Shown here: positions 21,427 through 33,189 of the stretch, piece after piece
Position numbering within the stretch: position 1 is the first letter of the stretch
Layout: every line of letters begins with the position of its first letter
Assembly (NCBI GenBank): GCA_019633425.1
Contig: WSUB01000042.1
Location: 112,722-176,721, forward strand
Direction: 5' to 3'
DNA: 64,000 bases
Origin: Tulasnella sp. 424
Taxonomy: Eukaryota; Basidiomycota; Agaricomycetes; Cantharellales; Tulasnellaceae
Position numbers and translations under genes: made by a program
The notes under the pieces: generated by a model
Told to the model about the DNA's origin: nothing
Database searches by the model: none
Seen by the model: only the letters and a program-made list of their open reading frames with translations

Positions 21427-24304
21427 ATGGCTGAATCGTCCTTGTCTGCTGCACGACCCACAGACGAACTCTCTGCTGCTTTGGAAAACCTCAATCTCAG
21501 TTCCCCCCAAGCATCATCCAAGGCAGCGACCAAGACTTCTGAGCTCATCGAATCCCTCTTACGCCTATCCAAAAGCAACCCAAAACTCGTCAAATTTACC
21601 CCCCATGAAGTAGAATACACGCTACCGAATGGGAAAACGGGGACCAAGACGATCAACAGTTGGAAGATGAACGAGTACAAATACTCTGTCGTCCCTTCTC
21701 CTTTCCCGACCCTTGCTCGAGGACTCTTCACTGAGTTCGTGGAGGATAAGACTGCAGGGAAGGAGCAAGGAGGCGTGCACCGAGTTGTTGCTCGTGGCTA
21801 CGACAAATTCTTCAACATGAATGAAGTGCCATGGAACTCGGTAAGTCCACCCTGTTCTGCTTCTAATTGCGCACCGACATATTGATATCCCCGCAGTGGG
21901 AAGCCATTGCCGCTAACACAAAGGCGCCTTACTACCTCACCGTTAAGGCAAACGGTTGTATCATCTTCATCTCGGCCCTCTCTCCTACCCAAGTCGTCGT
22001 AATGTCCAAACATTCACTGGGCGCGCTCAATGGTTACGACGTTAGCCACGCTCAGATGGGCGAGAGGTGGTTAGACAGGCACTTAGAGCGGAAAGAAAAG
22101 AGTAAAGAAGACTTTGCTAAGCGGCTCTGGGATGAGAATGTCACTGCCGTTGCTGAGGTACGGAGTCAGCTCGCTTTGCCCGTCAAAGGACCGGTTTGCT
22201 AACAAGGTCTTGTAGCTCTGCGACGATTCGTTTGAAGAACATGTACTGCCCTACTCCGAAGAAGAAACCGGCCTCCACTTGCACGGGATCAACCGTAACA
22301 AGGGCGATTTCGAGACCTTCTCACCCGAAGCTGTCCAGGAATTTGCTGAAGAATGGGGCTTCATCCCGACCGGGATGCTTACTTTGAACACGCCCGAAGA
22401 AGTGAGAGATTTCACCGACAAAATCGGAGAGACGGGTCTATGGAACGGAAAGGCCATTGAAGGGTTTGTCGTCCGTACCAAAATTTGCGACCCTTCGGAA
22501 GCCACTGCACCGAGCAAAGCAGGATCTTCCGCCAATGGTGATAGAGAGAACAGGTCCAGGTCCCGACGTGACACGACTCCACCATATCCACCCGGTTCAG
22601 ACTACTTTTTCAAGGTCAAGTTCGACGAGCCCTACATGACGTATCGGGATTGGCGCGAAATGACCAAGACCATAATATCCGCACGGAAGAAGCAGGATTT
22701 CTCGTCCGCATCGGAAATCGCCATCCCCAAGTCCAAGCTGCGTCGACCAGAGAGCTTCGCTTACAGAGACTGGGTGTTCAAAGAGATGGATAGGGATCCA
22801 GATATTTTTGAGAATTTCGGCAAAGGAAAGGGCATCATTGCAGTGCGGGAGAGGTTCTTGGAATGGTACGAGAAGCAGCATGGAAAGCTTGCTATCGGCG
22901 GTGCTGCGGATACAGCAGAGACGTCAGTAACCGCCAACGAGGGATCACAAGAGCACTGGGAAAGGGCTGTTATTATTCCTATTGCGAGTGAGTATTTGAG
23001 GGTTCTCGTTCTCGGCATTCGAGTTTGCTCATCGGGCCCATTTTTAGTTCCTGGTTGCGGTATGCACACCAATTCTCTAGCTGTAGAATGCCTTCTCTAA
23101 TCGTAGACTGCTTCGTCTTACGCCAGGTAAAACGGTCGTTGGCGTGGCTCTCACCGAGCTCTTTGGCTTTGGTCACATCCAGAGCGATAATATCAAGTCC
23201 AAAAAGTCCGCTCCGGAGTTTCAGAGAAATATTGCTGCAGAGTTCAAGGAGCGGCATTCCGTTGTCTACGCCGATCGGTGCGTTAAAGTGCTTGGTCGTC
23301 TGGGTGCTTGCTCACTGTGCAACACTTACAGGAATAACCACCTCGTCCAGCATCGCTCTGGAATTAGAGAGACTGTTCGCGGGCTCAAGGGCAAGCCGAT
23401 CAAATCCGTTGCCCTATACTGGGGCTTCAATCTCCCTCACGTTACGATTCACCGGATCTGTGCCGACCGAGTTCTCAATCGCGGAGAAAACCATCAAACT
23501 CTTCGAGGAGACGCAACGAAAGCACATGAAGATGTGATATGGCAATTCATTGGCACCTCGCAGGAGTTATCCGTGAACGAAGTCAACCACGTTATCGACA
23601 TGAACATCGAAGATACGCCGGAAGAAGCCGTCACTCGCGCCGTCAAGGGCTTGGTTCCGTTGCTGGGATTGGAGATGCCTTCACCAGAGAGGATCAAGGA
23701 GGCGGTTGACAATGCCTTGACCTACAAACCAAAAGTCAAGCAAGACGCCAAGCCCTTAAAAGCGTCTGCACCTCGCTACTTCGCGTTCCTTCCAGAGGTG
23801 GACCTGAAAGAAGTCATTTCAGATGCTCTCGAATCAGCTTCCGCCGACGGGACCGAAGTTCCTGAGGGTATCCGCGCTTTCTGGGATCACCTCGTTCTCA
23901 CCAAACGAGTTCAGCCTCGCCCTCACATTACGATCGTGCACACAAAGGGCCTACCAGATGCCCAACCTCTCTGGGACCGATGCCAGCACTTGCAAACCCT
24001 CCCAACCCCACCCATCTTCAAGTTCAGGCTGGCGGAGTTGCTGACGGATGGCAATGTTATGGCTGCCGTCGTGGAGGAGATAGAGGGAACCGACGAAGCT
24101 GGTCAAGAGTTCCTCAGTGAGTTCCCTCAGGAAGTTCGCCAGAGGCTACACATAACCGTTGGGACGAAGTCCAACGACGTATCACCGTACGAGGCGAAGG
24201 GATTGGTGGAAAAATGGAAGGCGGGCGAGGCGAGCGATGAAGCCGTTTCTCTAACGCTGAACGCGGTCAAGGCCCAGGGACAAATCAAGGGCTTATCCTC
24301 GTAG
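21427..24304 (+). CDS. TRL1: Fungal tRNA ligase Trl1, 860 aa
   Basis: Exons 21427-21840, 21897-22157, 22216-22987, 23048-23059 (12 nt), 23127-23277 and 23332-24304 total 2,583 nt in frame. All three activities of the fungal enzyme are visible: adenylyltransferase with the lysine motif 'LTVKANGCIIFIS' and downstream 'IEGFVVRTK' and 'YFFKVKF'; polynucleotide kinase with P-loop 'IPGCGKT' and 'DRNNHL' plus 'NHQTLRGD'; and cyclic phosphodiesterase with two HxT motifs (PHITIVH, LHITVGT). It joins tRNA halves after intron removal and HAC1-type mRNA in the unfolded-protein response. The P-loop is built from three exons. The start is the first ATG; an in-frame non-AUG extension is discussed in the findings. 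Confidence 0.95.
23048..23059 (+). other. 12-nt micro-exon encoding part of the Trl1 kinase P-loop
   Basis: TTCCTGGTTGCG lies between an acceptor (TTTTTAG) and a donor (GTATGC). Joined to the flanking exons it yields I-P-G-C-G followed by K-T. Without it the P-loop would be lost, so it must be included in a functional mRNA. Confidence 0.85.
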
Positions 24305-24396
24305 ACGGACCTTCTCGGGATATTTGTACCTATTACTTGTGTTATATTCAAGTTCAACTTGCTGAAGTACATAATCAGTTACTCTCTTCCCCTTGT

Positions 24397-27300
24397 TCAT
24401 TCCAATCCCCCGAACCGCACGTCAGCGTTATCCTCCAGCCATTTCATCCACTTCCTGAGGTAAGCGCTGCCACTTGAGACCGTTGAAGAGTCTCCAATTA
24501 CACACTAATGTTTGATATGTGAGCATGTCATAGAATTCTGTGAGAGCAAACGGCTCACCAAGTGGCGTCGCGGACGGGTCATGGCGACTGTCCAAGAATA
24601 ATCAGACTTGAGACCTTGGACGTTACAGAGAGATGTACGATACCGTTTAATCTTCGCTTTTCCTTTAAGAACCCGACTTCGCGCTATAATTACAAGTATG
24701 TCAGATGAAGTAGCGCCACGAGTTAGGTTTCAGACCTCCCTTGTCATTGCTCCGGACCAAGCTCAGGATAACAGCTTCCTTTTCTCGGCCCTGCATGCCG
24801 TCTACGGTTCCAATCTCCAATTCCGGCATTGATGGACGTAAGAGAGAGACTAGATGCGCTACTTGGGCCTGATAGCTAAACGCGAAGAGAATTCGTGAGC
24901 ATTACTCTCATGGAAGTGAGGAGAATGGCGTACGGAGTTATTAGAGCAATCTGATGAGGTTGTACCCCAGCTTCGACCTAACATCAAGTGAGTTCCAGGA
25001 CGTGCACCCGTGCTGTAAGCACCAAGGCTCACCAATTTCTCCACCCATTGTTTCACCACCATGGCCTCGTTCTCGTTTCGTCGACTTCCCTCATCTCCGC
25101 CGCCACCCTCCTCGTTTGTCTCGAGCCTTTCAAAGTACTCGCAGCCAGCCGTATCGAAGAACACAACGGGTAAGCTCACAACGTCCATGAAGTCAGGTTC
25201 GTTGTTGACCCCAGGGAGATCTCGAAGCAGGTGGCCGGCAACCGACTCGTGGCACGTCAAGCGGGATGCGTAAAGTGTTTCAGAGGGGAATTCGCATATG
25301 GACGCGTGCATCCTACAATACCGAAATCAGTCTACGAAGCTAACTTTATTGATTATAATCTTACTTACCGGTACTGGACGGTCAACATCCGTTTAATCCA
25401 GACTCCGTACATCCCTTCGAGCCTGTCAAACAGCGTTGTTTCGAGAGATTCGGGGATGCGCAGTGTGACCCCTTTGGAAGGTATAGGCAGAGGAGAAGGA
25501 TCATCTATCATGCCTTCATCCGCCGAAAGACCATCAGTGTCCTCCGGCTCCAAAGCCTTCGGAGTATCGTCCTTAGGCTCTACTGTCTTGGAGGGTTGGG
25601 AACTCTTCGATTTAGACTTGCTTGACGAAGGTTTCTTATCCTTCGCTGTCGGTGCTGACGCTGCCTTCCCTGCTTTCTTTTGTTTTTCCTTGTCGGTCGA
25701 CAAAATGGTCGGTGGAAGTTGCATAGGGTCTCCAGCCAGTATTAACTTCTTTGATTTAAATATCGGGATCCAGCAAACCTGAGGGATCTAGGGTTAGAAG
25801 CTCTTCAATGCCGTTTATTATCTGCCCCGATGACCCACCGCTTCCATAGCCTGCGTGGCCTCGTCGATGACGAGGACGTCAAACTGGGTGTTCAGGAGCT
25901 GGCGTCCTCCTGAAGAGTGGCATGTAGCCAAGACCACCTAGTAACGCGCTCTCGTCAACCAAGTCAAAGCACTGACGAGGCATCCTCACTGACCTTGGCT
26001 CGGCTCATGACACTCTTGACGACCACTCCTTCTCGTTTCCTATACCTACAAAATTCGGAAACACGTGTTTGAGAGAGCCATTGAACAAAGCACAGCGAGC
26101 TTACTCTTTCCGAAGCTCCTTAACCTCATCCCACATCTTCTTGCGCTCAGCACCTCGTGGCTTCTTCCCTTTGCCTTTCCCAGCCAAGGTGTTCATTACG
26201 GCTTCCATCTCGGCTTTGACATCTTTTGCGAGCTGACTTTCATCCGAAGCGGCAGCTTGGGTGTCAAGCGTTGACGATTGTAGAGAGCCTAGAACACGCG
26301 CTGGGTGACCAAGACGTGTGACAGGTATCCCGTGAGGTATTAAGCGTTCCAGCAAGTTGTCTAGAACAAAAGGCTCGTAAATCCTGCCCCCGAGACAGAT
26401 ACTAAATAATGTCACTCACCGACCGCAAGGTTACTAGCGCCACAAACTAGCACCTTCTTCTCCTGACCCACCAATTGGCGAATGATCTCCACCAACGTAT
26501 GCGTCTAAAGTGGCAAATTATTCATCATTCTATTCAGGAATGTACGATTCAAGCTAGTCAGTCGCGTACCTTGCCAGTCTAAGGTGGATTTAGTGAGCAA
26601 CTGAGCCTCAAACGTGAATGCGTCGTGTACATACCCCTGGAGGGCCGTGGATCAAAGCTATTTCCGGGGCCTCAAGAGCAAATCTCACAGCCTCTTGCTG
26701 ACTTGGATTGAGGCCAGGGTCCATGAACTGTAAGTCCGGGAGGGGGATCGGTTGACCGGGTCGTCTCTTGCCAACCAAAACCTCGATCAACGGGTTCAAG
26801 GTGATGTTATCCCGTCGCTCTCGACTTGGTGCTGCCACATCAGTTGATAGCGAGGGCTCCGGTGGACTAAGCTGAAGAACCTTCTCGAGATTATCGATCG
26901 CCTTGTCCATCCTGTTGCGGTCATGTTTATATTCGTCGAGTGGGTCGGATGAAGTCCTCTGACTCACCGATCATACGTAACCGTATTTGCCAACTTTACG
27001 CTGGGATATCAAGGTTGAATAAACTAACTTTGAGTGTTGCCTGAGGTGAAGACCCACAGTCGACATTTCTCAGGGAGGTCGATATCATCCGAGGTGGAGT
27101 CCTTGGCCTGATCAACAGCAAGAATGGCTCTGGTATCTGTGATCTATAGAAGAGTAGAAGATTAGAATTCGAACGGTGTCAAACCCTTCCACTTACTTTG
27201 TATATGACTCCCTCCACAGCTTTTGCGGAGCCGGAGCCCTCGGTGGAAGGTCCTTTCTTTTTCCCAGTACGTTGAGAGGTCGAACTCTCCTCAATTCGCG

Positions 27301-27785
27301 CGATGTCTCCCGGCCTGTTGAGAGATTTATTAGGCTGATAGTTTAAAAATGGTTGAATCATGCCTCCCTGAATGTATGTGGTGGAAATAGTTGGCTATTG
27401 TGGTAAGCTGCCGGTCGCTCAAGTTCTATTAGACTGTGTTGGATTTCTCAGCTCCGATCCAAAAGACGGTTGAACCTAGTTGTATGCACCTTTTCCCACC
27501 CAACCCGATGCTTACGCTCACGACGCCGAGGTTATTCAACGCCAAGCCCTTGAGTTCCAGTAGTTTAGGACTGCAGGAAGTCAGTACCAGGGAGGATCTT
27601 TCTAGGTCAGATTCACGCTCTTCTTTGAGAAGGAGTCGTTGACGAGCAATGAAGTCAGTCAGATCTCGGTCGGAAACCATCCTGTGGAAGAAGTGCTGGT
27701 GGTGGAGACGACGCAATGATTGAAGGCCAAGCGGAGACAAACAGGGTCTCAAAGACTCTGGATCTGGCTGTACGACGCTTTCCAT
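24397..27785 (-). CDS. DNA helicase of the Hcs1 / SMUBP2 (IGHMBP2) type, superfamily 1B
   Basis: Multi-exon gene with all SF1B motifs in order: I 'HGPPG-TGK-THTL', Ia '[18 protein letters not shown]', II '[12 protein letters not shown]', III '[13 protein letters not shown]', IV 'LTVQYRMH', V '[15 protein letters not shown]' and VI '[10 protein letters not shown]'. The N-terminal part has '[11 protein letters not shown]' and '[19 protein letters not shown]', typical of the UPF1-like accessory region. A Lys/Ser-rich insert ([13 protein letters not shown]) follows motif III. In yeast Hcs1 is a polymerase-alpha-associated 5'-3' helicase; vertebrate SMUBP2 works on ribosome-linked RNA. It ends 92 bp from the Trl1 stop, convergently. 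Motif I is split by a 9-nt exon. One intron (27315-27367) lacks a normal donor, so the model is not fully resolved there. Confidence 0.88.
26570..26578 (-). other. 9-nt micro-exon encoding TGK of helicase motif I
   Basis: ACTGGCAAG sits between the acceptor CCACCTTAG and the donor GTACGCG (minus strand). Upstream exon ends in HGPPG at a GTATGT donor, downstream exon begins THTLVEII. Together they make the complete Walker A motif. Confidence 0.85.
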
Positions 27786-27849
27786 AATTTGGTTAAGAGT
27801 GCAGTAGAGCAGTATAGATGTATCTATTCGCTACAATTGCTCAAGATAA

Positions 27850-28748
27850 TTAAGCGGAGGCAGCGGCAGCGGCAGCCTTAGCTTTCTTCTCCGCTTCTGC
27901 GTGAGCTTTGGCTTGAACGTGGGTCTCATCATTCAGGCCCAACCGGTTCCGTGCGATCTTAGAATATCATGACATGTTAGTCCATATAAGTGGCAGGTAT
28001 TTCGGCATCCTCGCTTACTTCAATGGCGTAGAATTGTGTTCTTGCCACTAGAGGGGGGGAAACAATCGTTTACAATCGCTCAACGAAGGAGGACAGAGAA
28101 CGCTCACTCACCGAACATTGAGTTCTTCTCCGTATATTCTTCTTTGCAATCAGGACGTATCAAGGTTCCAAAGTTGTAATCGTTGATCTTCTTCTCATAG
28201 CTGCGGGCCCTCCATTAGTAAAGCAACGTGTTTCCACTTCCGGTCCAACACGTACCGTCCCATGAACTCCCTCCATTTTTCCTTCCCTTCACTGCTTTTG
28301 ACGTGATCTTCGTCTAGCTTCGCTATCAAGTCAGGGTTCTCAATGTAGTCCGGGAAAGTCTTGGAGAAGTCTTCAAATATTTCGTCGTCTAGCCTATTCA
28401 ATAACCCAACGAAGCTGTTATTTCATGTAATTCCTAGGGCACCGATTTGTGATTTCGGGGAGGAGCCAACTGACCAACCTGGTCAGGCGAAGCGACCTGG
28501 GTTGAATAGCGGATAGCAGATTCCAGTACACCTCCAAAGGATGTTCTGAGTTAATAACACACCATTGGCGGAAGAAATGCAGCTGCTCACTTGTGCCTGC
28601 TCTACAGCTCTGACAGCCCACTGCTTCTCGATCTATGCTCGTCCAGCATTAATGACCCATTGAAGTAAACCATATTGACGACCGCTCACACCTCCTCCAA
28701 GTTCTCTGCCTTCTCTGGATCGAACTTCTGCGAGCTCGTGCTTAACAT
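27850..28748 (-). CDS. PBDC1 / YPL225W family protein
   Basis: Several small exons: MLSTSSQKFDPEKAENLEE (28748-28692), 'IEKQWAVRAVEQAQ' (28632-28591), 'VYWNLLSAIQPRSLRLTR', 'LDDEIFEDFSKTFPDY' to 'SSEGKEKWREFMGR', 'YEKKINDYNFGTLIRPDCKE', and 'IARNRLGLNDETHVQAKA' with an Ala/Lys tail. Family signatures 'EGKEKWR', 'DYNFGTLIR' and 'IARNR' are all present, and the short length fits. Yeast YPL225W (Chp1) is known as a ribosome-associated chaperone for newly made eEF1A; function is by family. It is only 64 bp from the helicase start, same strand. Confidence 0.9.
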
Positions 28749-29007
28749 GCTTAGATTTGGAGTCGATTCACTGGTGCTCTAAGCCCTGGTTAGGTCTGAG
28801 TCGAGCAGAGGTAACCTATATTGGTCGATATTGTGATGATTCCACGTAAACGTATGCTGATCCTTATTTGTTGTTCAGGTTGCATCGTCTCCCTTTCCTC
28901 ACGCCCTAGGCCTCCACAGAATCAATCAATATCGAGGCTCTATATATATATAAGTAAATTCGTACATCCAGCCAAAAACAGTCATAGAAGGTTCTTTTGA
29001 AGAGACC

Positions 29008-31503
29008 TCACACTGAAGTGACCCTCTCCTTCTCTGGGCCTGGATGGGCCTGGCTGGCAAAGAACATTGTCTTCGCTTTCTTCTCCTGGTACTCGATTGC
29101 TCCATACCACATTCCTCCGAGAAGAGTGAACAGAATACCCACCCCATTAATCAGCGTGATATTAAGGTCAAATATCACGACGGCTAGGCAAATGGTCAAC
29201 ACTTGCTTGACGTTCGCTGAGGGGCGGTTGATCTATCAGAACGAGGTTCTGCCAGAGACCAGAGCTTCTCACCTGCTACAGTCATACTCAACGGTCCACA
29301 CTTTCTATTAGCCGTAAGGCTAACAATGTTCAATCCAAACGCGATGCAGCCGTTAATCATCAAGGCCCAGAACCTCCTTTGGCTCATATTGATATCTCCA
29401 AGGCCAGTGAACTGATTGCGAACACCATGTAACTCCCCCGAGACGTATGCATATAACATGCACTGCAGGAACGCCAAAGGTGACATTCGAAGCAGGAGAT
29501 CAAGGGGATGAAGCTTCATCTTCGACGGAGAAGTGGCAGTGGCGCTGGTTCGTCCTGTTCCGCGTTGGGGATGGGGGGTCTTTGGAGAGGCTGGGAAAGA
29601 GGTTTCGGGCACTGACGCGCTCTTCGTGGTAGTTTGGAGCATATTTGTGATCACCGTTTTCAGTGCGGCAAGGAACGTTCCCAAGAGTGTCAGGACTAAT
29701 CCCCAAGTGGTGAAGTAGTAATCGCCGTAGGTTCTGTACCAACGACGCAAACATCAGCTCAATAAGCCTGGAAATTCTGAACCCTCACTCACGCAAAGGC
29801 AACACCAAGCATGACTGGCATCAAGGTCAACAAGCGCGCTTTTCCGACGCCGAGGAAACCTCGCCCTCTGTTTCCCAATAAAGCCAACGTGATGAGGATA
29901 GTTGGGATCGGTGCTGAGGCCCTAACTACTTGATGGAATGGGACCGTGACTAGCTGCAGCGAGACGTTTGATATCGCAATGTTGAGGGTATACAAGATGG
30001 AAAAGAACGACAGTGTGACGTTTTCTTTCGTCGTCAAGCGGGCTGGGGCCTATGAAGGGTACCATGTCAAGACTGTCTAAACCCTGGCCCGAGCGCGAAT
30101 CAAGTACTCACGAAGTATCCGGTGCGCCAGAGCCAACAGGTCCCCACAGTCCCGCAGAACGTATGCAGAGCAGTCAAGGTATACGGGAAGGGGAACCGTA
30201 CCAATACGCCCTTATTGTACAACGTGAGACCAAGATTGAAGACGAAGTACATGGCCATCCAAAATCCTCCAGTATCGCTCACGTTCCGAACACGCGTTGG
30301 GAGTTCCGCCAATGCATCGAGGCTCACCCGGAGCGAGGGCAACATGGCACTCCATCTGGACGTGGGCCTCCATTCAGCGGTATGGGAGAGACATGCTTCG
30401 ATCTCATACGCTTCTCGAAGTTGGGATCGTCCTGCATGGGCGTTGGCTTGTGTGTCGGGCGCGGAGGTGATCCTCGGGCGGGGTTGAGGTTTCTTTGGTT
30501 TCGGTTCGAAATAGAAAGGCGAGCCGCCGAACGAGCTCCTGGACGGCGAGGGGTCATAACACGCATGCGAAACCCCGAACGGTTTGGGGGTGGACGTATT
30601 GGAAGGATATGGCGAAAGACTCAAAGGCCGCGAGTCAAAGGCATCGGATTCCTCATCACCGCCAAAGCTATCGTTGGTTGGGGTCGGAAGCGGAGTCGGA
30701 AGAGAGTTGGGTCCTGGAGAAGACGACGAGAGAGGCGCGGTAGAAATGTTATGGAATAATGATGGGAAGGGTGGACCCCCCAAGCCGAGTAGTTTCTGGC
30801 CCTGGTACTTCACTGAATAGGTGTAAGTGTTGTACCTGGAGTACGGAGGTGGGGCGCCGAGTTGAGAAGCAGCTTTCTTCTTCGGAGACGTCTGGGCCTT
30901 TTCCGGGCTCTTTATCGGTGACGTAGGTGCTTTCTGCTTAGTCTTTGTGGGAGAAGAAGTCGGTGAAGAATACATTCCATCGTTGCGGGGCTTTCCTGGG
31001 GACCTTGCAACTATGTGTACCGCCGTGGGCGAGACGTAGGGCGATCCAGCAAGGGAAGCCGAGTACGTCGAACCGCCGTAAGGGGAAAGGTGCGACTCGT
31101 GGAGCGTCGTGGATTCTGATGGACTGAGAAACGAGTTCGCTTGTTGCTTCCGTTTCGATGGAGTTCGCAATTCGTCGTTCTCGGTTGTAGGTTCGTCCTC
31201 TGGGACATCGAGCACTGGTATGGCGGGAGCGTCCCTGCTCTCGGCTTCCCGACCGTCCTTGGACGGAGAGACAGAGATATTTGGATAGGATATAGGTGCA
31301 CTGAAAGGGTCGCTGTCGGGATCGGCTGATAGAGGAGGCGTTGGTGGAGGCGTTGAAGGTTCGATGATGCACGGGATGGGCGAAGGTGAGCTGTGAGACC
31401 GGTCCAAATTAGAACAAAGCGACAAGAGAGGAGAAAGCAGGAGTACATTCGTTAGAGCTGGAGGGCATGGCATAAACCAGTTTACTTACCGAGAACGAGG
31501 CAT
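29008..31503 (-). CDS. Triose-phosphate/nucleotide-sugar transporter family protein (Sly41-like) with long N-terminal extension
   Basis: The C-terminal half is a multi-span drug/metabolite-type transporter: 'WMAMYFVFNLGLTLYNKGVL', 'YTLTALHTFCGTVGTCWLW', the TPT signature 'YTLNIAISNVSLQLVTVPFH' then 'RASAPIPT', further spans (LTLLGTFLAALKTVITNML, ALMINGCIAFGLNIVSLTAN) and a last span 'INGVGILFTLLGGMWYG' followed by a lysine-bearing cytosolic tail. The N-terminal 380 residues are Ser/Pro-rich and unstructured. A short first exon (MPRSR, start 31503) is spliced at GTAAGT to 'SPSPIPCIIEPSTPPP'. Homologs such as yeast Sly41 act in ER/Golgi membranes. Exons in the last quarter were not all delimited. 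Confidence 0.82.
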
Positions 31504-31973
31504 CTTCCTATACCGATTTTGGCGAACGCCTGTAACTGTTCCAAAGGGCAAACTTGGTATCACCGCCAGGACAAGCCATCGAAAGCCTGCGGTTTTAGTA
31601 AGACCAATGAGAGTCTATACAAAGTGTACATCTATTCGAGCAAATCTTGGTGTGTTGGGCACTTTGAGCGAGCTCAATAGTAGGGCAGAGGTCGGATAGA
31701 CTTTCAACTCTCTGAGAGAGTTTTGTCGGCTTGCGACATGGTGCCGAATGTGCATCTCGGCTGTTATCTTAACACCTTATAAATAAACACGTGAACTCCA
31801 GTGTCGCCATTTGGAGGAGTAATTTGCTGTATTGGGAAGTTTCGTAGCGGGGGAGCTTTCGTTGGGTGCAGGACGGTCGGAGTGCGAAATGGCCGCTTAG
31901 ACAACGACCGCGAGAACTTACAAAGCAGACCAATTCCATCTCGCCCCGCCCAATATTAATTGCAACTCCAAAC

Positions 31974-32792
31974 GATGGAACCGCAACTGCAATCAACCCC
32001 CGTGTCCAGGAGAATATCCACTAGTCGCTCATTCTCCACAGACTCAGCAAGTGACGCCGACAGTTTCATCAAAGACGAGCTGGTTGGATCCGGAGTGTGC
32101 AGTCGAGGTCGATGGCTTCTTGGCCTTCGCGAAACTGCAAACGCTCTGGGATGATCCCAAGTAGAACCGAAGGTTTAATGAACTCAAGCTCGATAAAACT
32201 CAAACCTGCTTGAAGAAAGGTTGGCTCAAAATTTGAGCTAGTGAAATCGAGCAATACCGACCATCCTGCTTGGGGGCCCACCGGCGAGTTCCAGCATCAC
32301 CCACCACGGGAGATCAGCTTCATCCCTCTGGGCAAGACGTCTCTACCTGTTACTCCAGTGTACGCGGATGGCAAGCAGGTCGTTATTGGTACCAGTTCGG
32401 GAGTCCCTCGTTGGATGGGTACACTACCGTTTATGTCGACAGAATTGCTGCGAAATCCCAACGCGATTCACAAAGTAGGCTTTGAAGTGGAGGTCCTGGT
32501 GTGCACGTTGCTGTGGATCGTCCGGGTGCACACGGAAGGGGAGGACTCGAAGCATGATGTTTCGAATCATCATCGGTTGGGGAATTGGTTCTCCAACAAA
32601 TACGACCTCAGGGACCTTGCGGCCAACAAGTGCTTCTATCTAACGGAGAATGACGATCCCACGAATGAATTGTACAAGGATTTTGAATCGGAAATACGAG
32701 GTCTCAGGAGGGAGTGTGTCAAGATACAGCGTGAAGTGGTGGACGCCCGATGGATAGAAGGTTCTTCGGCACTTGTGGAATCCCTCTACTGA
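31974..32792 (+). pseudogene. Fragment of a FunK1-type (fungal) protein kinase
   Basis: The stretch 'GVPRWMGTLPFMSTELL' followed by 'FEVEVLVCTLLWIVRVHTEG' and 'LGNWFSNKYDLRDLAANKCFYL' has the look of the FunK1 C-lobe (R.GTLPFMS..LL, LESL...LW). The ATG-containing stretch upstream (31974, MEPQLQSTPVSRR) is separated by stops, and no ATP-binding or catalytic-loop region is seen. I read it as a truncated, non-functional copy; a missed-intron gene cannot be excluded. Confidence 0.45.
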
Positions 32793-33189
32793 TACGAAGG
32801 CTTGAAGATAATAGAAACTTGGATGGAGGACCGGTGTTAGAACGTATCAAAGAAAGCTTGCTCCTGCAAGCCTTCAAATTCAGCTCACTGTGCTCGCGAT
32901 TGACGGGCCACTGCTTCTTCGCGTTCCATACGTCATATACAGCGCCGATCAGTGTGCAAACAAGTTTGTTTTACATTCGTATCCGGACCTTCGCATATAG
33001 CGCCGTACACTTCTTTCATCCTGTACATACTGCTTAATACTACTCATGCACGCTACTTTCTCCTCTCTTTCTTTCGACTTGACGTGCTCAACCTTTAGCT
33101 TGATGCCAGAAGTCACAGCGAGCGAATCAGCGAAAGGATGGACTCATCAGAACATTCACTCACAGCCTCACTCATCCTCTGAATTGGAA
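32793..33189. other. Intergenic
   Basis: Nothing recognisable between the FunK1 fragment and the F-box gene. Confidence 0.5.

Noticed and set aside
24700..24760. Apparent broken donor (AAG-GGAGGT) in the helicase before the [11 protein letters not shown] exon
   Set aside because: A canonical GTCTGA donor with the acceptor GCGCGAAG gives an in-frame NDKG-VGFL junction, so no anomaly is required.
26960..27060. Apparent 28-bp intron in the helicase (AAAGTTAGT...CCCAG)
   Set aside because: Using the upstream donor CGACT-GTGGGT gives a normal 57-bp intron and the conserved '[14 protein letters not shown]' sequence.
30052..30759. 235-codon plus-strand frame opposite the transporter N-terminal extension
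   Set aside because: Antisense of a low-complexity Ser/Pro exon whose minus-strand frame is confirmed by splicing to the transporter domain.
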